Assembly (NCBI RefSeq): GCF_002902285.1
Contig: NZ_PPRU01000053.1
Coordinates: 1-59,575 of the forward strand
Length of the DNA: 59,575 nt
Direction: 5' to 3'
From: Staphylococcus simulans
Lineage (GTDB): Bacteria; Bacillota; Bacilli; Staphylococcales; Staphylococcaceae
The first letter of the stretch is position 1, and each line of letters starts with the position of its first letter. Made by a program: the position numbers and the translations under genes. Of this stretch, positions 57,339-59,575 are shown one piece after another. Under the pieces are notes generated by a model, which was not told the origin of the DNA, searched no databases, and saw nothing but the letters and a program-made list of their open reading frames with translations.

Positions 57339-57367
57339 ACTATATCAAGTCGTTAGATACCTTACAA
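57339..57367 (-). promoter_or_regulatory. Promoter for sodA
   Basis: Minus strand -35 TTGTAA (57362-57367), 17-base spacer, -10 TATAGT (57339-57344). The spacer contains GTATCTAA, one arm of an inverted repeat whose partner TTAGATAC lies 31 bases further upstream (57392-57399). Confidence 0.65.
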
Positions 57368-57484
57368 TTTTTATGCTTATAAAATAATGAAGTATCTAAT
57401 TAATATGAACTCTTTCCTCTATATGTTTATCCTGAAAGTAAGGAGTTAAACATTATAAACTGATATAGTTACTAAATTTAATGG

Positions 57485-57892
57485 TTACTGACATTTTTCA
57501 CAAATGCCATAAACTTCAAGCTTGTGTGTGTGAATTGTAACATTAGGAAGTTGTTTCCTAATTGCGTCCATCGGACAGTAGTCAATCACTTTCGTGTCTC
57601 CGCAAATTTCACAAATGAAATGATGATGATGGTGATGTGTACAAGCAATTCTAAATTTCATTTCACCATCTAGTTCAGTATTTTCGATAATTCCTAAATC
57701 TTTAAACAAATACAAATTTCTATAAATTGTATCGAAAGATATTCCAGGATATGCAGTATCCATAGTTTGTTGGATTGTTTTCGCACTTACATATTTGTTT
57801 TCCTTCACGAAAATATCGATAATCTTTTTTCGTTTATCTGTATATTTATGACCGTTATCTTTTAATAATTTGATAGCATCAGTCGTATTCAT
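57485..57892 (-). CDS. zur: Zinc uptake regulator Zur
   Basis: Fur-family repressor of 135 residues. Winged helix near residues 10-70 ([24 protein letters not shown]); metal motif [14 protein letters not shown] near 86-99 and the last CEKC at the C-terminus form the structural zinc site. Placement at the end of the zinc transporter operon supports Zur over PerR or Fur. Its start abuts the znuB stop. Confidence 0.94.
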   Translation of the reverse strand: MNTTDAIKLLKDNGHKYTDKRKKIIDIFVKENKYVSAKTIQQTMDTAYPGISFDTIYRNLYLFKDLGIIENTELDGEMKFRIACTHHHHHHFICEICGDTKVIDYCPMDAIRKQLPNVTIHTHKLEVYGICEKCQ

Positions 57893-58741
57893 TTAACTAT
57901 CTCCTTTTTTTACCCTAGTACGTAAAGTCTGAGTGAACATTGTAGCTACTAAAATAAGTACTAATAATACTACAATAACTCCACCTGGTGATAAATTTAA
58001 ATAAAAAGCAATTACTAAACCACCAATAACAGATACTTCTCCAATGATAATACTATAGAGGATTAATTGTTTAAATCCTTTTGTCATTCTCATTGCTATG
58101 GCCACTGGTAAAGTCATCAATGCACTTACAAGTAAAATACCAACTACGCGCATAGATGCTGAAATAACCATGGCTACAATGATAATGAATAAGAATTGAA
58201 TCCATCTTGGTATACCAATAACTTTACTATATTCTTCATCAAATGAAAGGATAAAGAGTTCTTTATAAAATAACATAATGAAAAGTGTTACAAGTACAGC
58301 AATGGTCAAAACAGTAATCATATCACTTAAAGATACAGCACTGATTGATCCAAATAATAAACCTACTAACTCTTGGTTAAATCCGTCTGCAAGTGAAATA
58401 AAAATGGCACTTAAGCCAATACCTGCACTCATAATAATCGGTATCGCAATTTCTTGATAGTTTTGATAAGATGTTCTTAATTTTTCTATTAAAAGTGCAC
58501 CGACTACCGCAAACAATATGCCACCCCACATAGGATTTATAAAGATAAATATCGGTGATAAAGTGGTTAAAAACATTCCGAAAGAAATACCGCCTAAAGT
58601 TACATGACTTAATGCGTCAGCAATCAAAGAGAGTCTGCGTACTACGATAAATGCACCAATAAATGGTGCAATAAACCCAATCAAGATACCACTTAAAAGA
58701 GAATAGCGCATAAAATCGAAATTCATTAATGCTTCAATCAT
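57893..58741 (-). CDS. znuB: Zinc ABC transporter permease
   Basis: Membrane subunit of a zinc uptake ABC transporter (MreB in S. aureus naming), 282 residues with about eight helices. The ABC-3 family segment RRLSLIADALSHVTLGGISFG is near residues 35-55 (positions approximate). Overlaps znuC by one base and zur directly follows. Confidence 0.93.
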   Translation of the reverse strand: MIEALMNFDFMRYSLLSGILIGFIAPFIGAFIVVRRLSLIADALSHVTLGGISFGMFLTTLSPIFIFINPMWGGILFAVVGALLIEKLRTSYQNYQEIAIPIIMSAGIGLSAIFISLADGFNQELVGLLFGSISAVSLSDMITVLTIAVLVTLFIMLFYKELFILSFDEEYSKVIGIPRWIQFLFIIIVAMVISASMRVVGILLVSALMTLPVAIAMRMTKGFKQLILYSIIIGEVSVIGGLVIAFYLNLSPGGVIVVLLVLILVATMFTQTLRTRVKKGDS

Positions 58742-59511
58742 TAGTTACAGCACTCCCTTTCATGTTGATGGTCAACAAATTTAATTGGATAGCCGTAAAT
58801 TTTTGATATTTCAACTTGATCTAGCGACTTAAACTCTTGTGCAGGACCATGGAAATGTAAATGTCTATTTAAGCAAGCAACTTTTGTTGCAGTATCCACG
58901 ACAACTCCGATATCGTGTGTAACTAAAATAATAGTGACACCTTCATTTTTTAATTGCTCTAGAGTTTGATAAAACTCACTGACATGTTTAGCATCAATAC
59001 CATTAGTAGGTTCGTCTAAAATAAGTACTGATGGGTCTGAAATCAATGCTCTTGCGATTAACACGCGTTGTTGTTGTCCACCTGATAATTCAGCAATGTT
59101 TTTGTTTAATAAGTGTTCAATATTTAAGCGTTTTAGGATGTTTTTAACTTTTTGTACATCCTTTTTATTAAACCATTGAAAAAGGTGTTTTTGTTTTGTT
59201 AATCCACTTAAAACAACTTCTTTTACACTAGCAGGAAAACCTGAATTAAATGCTCTTGCTTTTTGAGATACATAGCTGATTTTCAACTCTGATAATTTTC
59301 GTTGGTATTTCTGGCCATCAATATACATCTCACCGCTTTGAAGTGGAAATAAACCTAGCATAATTTTTAATAATGTAGATTTACCTGCCCCATTCGGTCC
59401 GACAATTGCCAAGAAATCACCTTTATATATTTTAATGTTTATGTTTTCCAGTACTTGTTTGTTTCCAAAATAGTAATTTATATTTTTTAATTCAAAAACT
59501 GGGGTAGACAT
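58741..59511 (-). CDS. znuC: Zinc ABC transporter ATP-binding protein
   Basis: ATPase subunit (MreA in S. aureus naming), 256 residues. Walker A GPNGAGKSTLLK near residues 38-49, signature LSGGQQQRVLIARAL near 142-156, Walker B VLILDEPTNGID near 163-174, and the switch His in VTHD near 198. The C-terminal tail DHQHERECCN is rich in His and Cys and could bind metal. The binding protein is not in the window. Confidence 0.94.
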   Translation of the reverse strand: MSTPVFELKNINYYFGNKQVLENINIKIYKGDFLAIVGPNGAGKSTLLKIMLGLFPLQSGEMYIDGQKYQRKLSELKISYVSQKARAFNSGFPASVKEVVLSGLTKQKHLFQWFNKKDVQKVKNILKRLNIEHLLNKNIAELSGGQQQRVLIARALISDPSVLILDEPTNGIDAKHVSEFYQTLEQLKNEGVTIILVTHDIGVVVDTATKVACLNRHLHFHGPAQEFKSLDQVEISKIYGYPIKFVDHQHERECCN

Positions 59512-59528
59512 ATCTTCACCTCGCTATA

Positions 59529-59557
59529 AATATAACCTTGAATAAATAATATGTAAA
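59529..59557 (-). promoter_or_regulatory. Promoter for znuC-znuB-zur
   Basis: Minus strand -35 TTTACA (59552-59557), 17-base spacer, -10 TATATT (59529-59534). The -35 overlaps the Zur box. Confidence 0.7.
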
Positions 59558-59575
59558 TTGTAATGCTTACGATTG
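59554..59575. promoter_or_regulatory. Zur box at the window edge
   Basis: TAAATTGTAATGCTTACGAT followed by TG matches the staphylococcal Zur consensus TAAATCGTAATnATTACGAT, a near-perfect palindrome. The last base or so is cut by the window end. It should give zinc-dependent repression of the operon. Confidence 0.85.

Overview
The window is a stretch of low-GC Firmicutes chromosome. Protein content and gene order (srrAB-rluB-scpBA, xerD-fur, zwf/gnd, lpdA-E1-E2 next to recN-argR-ispA, accBC-efp, gcvT-gcvPA-gcvPB with lipM, comG operon, glcK-rhomboid, pbp3, sodA, zur-znuBC) are those of a Staphylococcus. A coagulase-negative species is more likely than S. aureus, because ptb and buk lie between recN and lpdA and, from memory, S. 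aureus has recN directly beside lpdA. I cannot fix the species from the sequence alone. Almost everything is core genome. I see no tRNA, rRNA, insertion sequence, prophage or CRISPR array.

Layout. 1-3.7 kb: recQ-ypbB, ferredoxin, and the riboflavin transporter ribU behind an FMN riboswitch. 3.7-8.5 kb: the respiratory two-component system srrAB, with a leader holding a Rex-like site and a 40-codon upstream ORF, followed by rluB, scpB and scpA. 8.6-20 kb: a DUF309 protein, xerD, fur, a Nudix hydrolase, two oxidoreductases, proC, rnz, the oxidative pentose phosphate genes zwf and gnd, an AraC-type regulator and an M20 peptidase. 20-30 kb: a 32-residue Prli42-type miniprotein, a FUSC protein, a bacilliredoxin, and the branched-chain 2-oxoacid dehydrogenase operon with buk and ptb. 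This operon is interrupted by a 5'-truncated MFS transporter, a terminator and a new promoter. 30-41 kb: recN, argR, ispA-xseB-xseA-nusB-asp23-like-accC-accB, efp, an M24 aminopeptidase, a YkyA lipoprotein and lipM. 41-50 kb: a rhodanese, the glycine cleavage operon behind a single-aptamer glycine riboswitch, aroK, and the comG pseudopilus operon with a broken comGF. 50-59.6 kb: an MBL hydrolase, a thiamine-binding-type protein, glcK, yqgQ, a rhomboid protease, 5-formyl-THF cyclo-ligase, pbp3, sodA, and the zinc uptake operon znuC-znuB-zur with a Zur box at the window edge.

How the genes work together. The 2-oxoacid dehydrogenase makes branched acyl-CoA. Ptb and Buk can turn this into acyl-phosphate and then free acid plus ATP. 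LipM supplies the lipoyl groups needed by this E2 and by the glycine cleavage system. SrrAB (with Rex), Fur/PerR, sodA, zur and the bacilliredoxin form a redox and metal regulation theme.

The observations most worth checking are regulatory. (1) A perfect hairpin immediately before comGA doubles as an intrinsic terminator and sequesters its very strong Shine-Dalgarno sequence. (2) A nonsense codon splits comGF. (3) A small ORF ends in an ATGA overlap with srrA. (4) The 5' strand of the glycine riboswitch P1 is also the last codons of aroK. (5) The ptb-buk operon is split by a transporter remnant. No wholly new multi-gene system was found.
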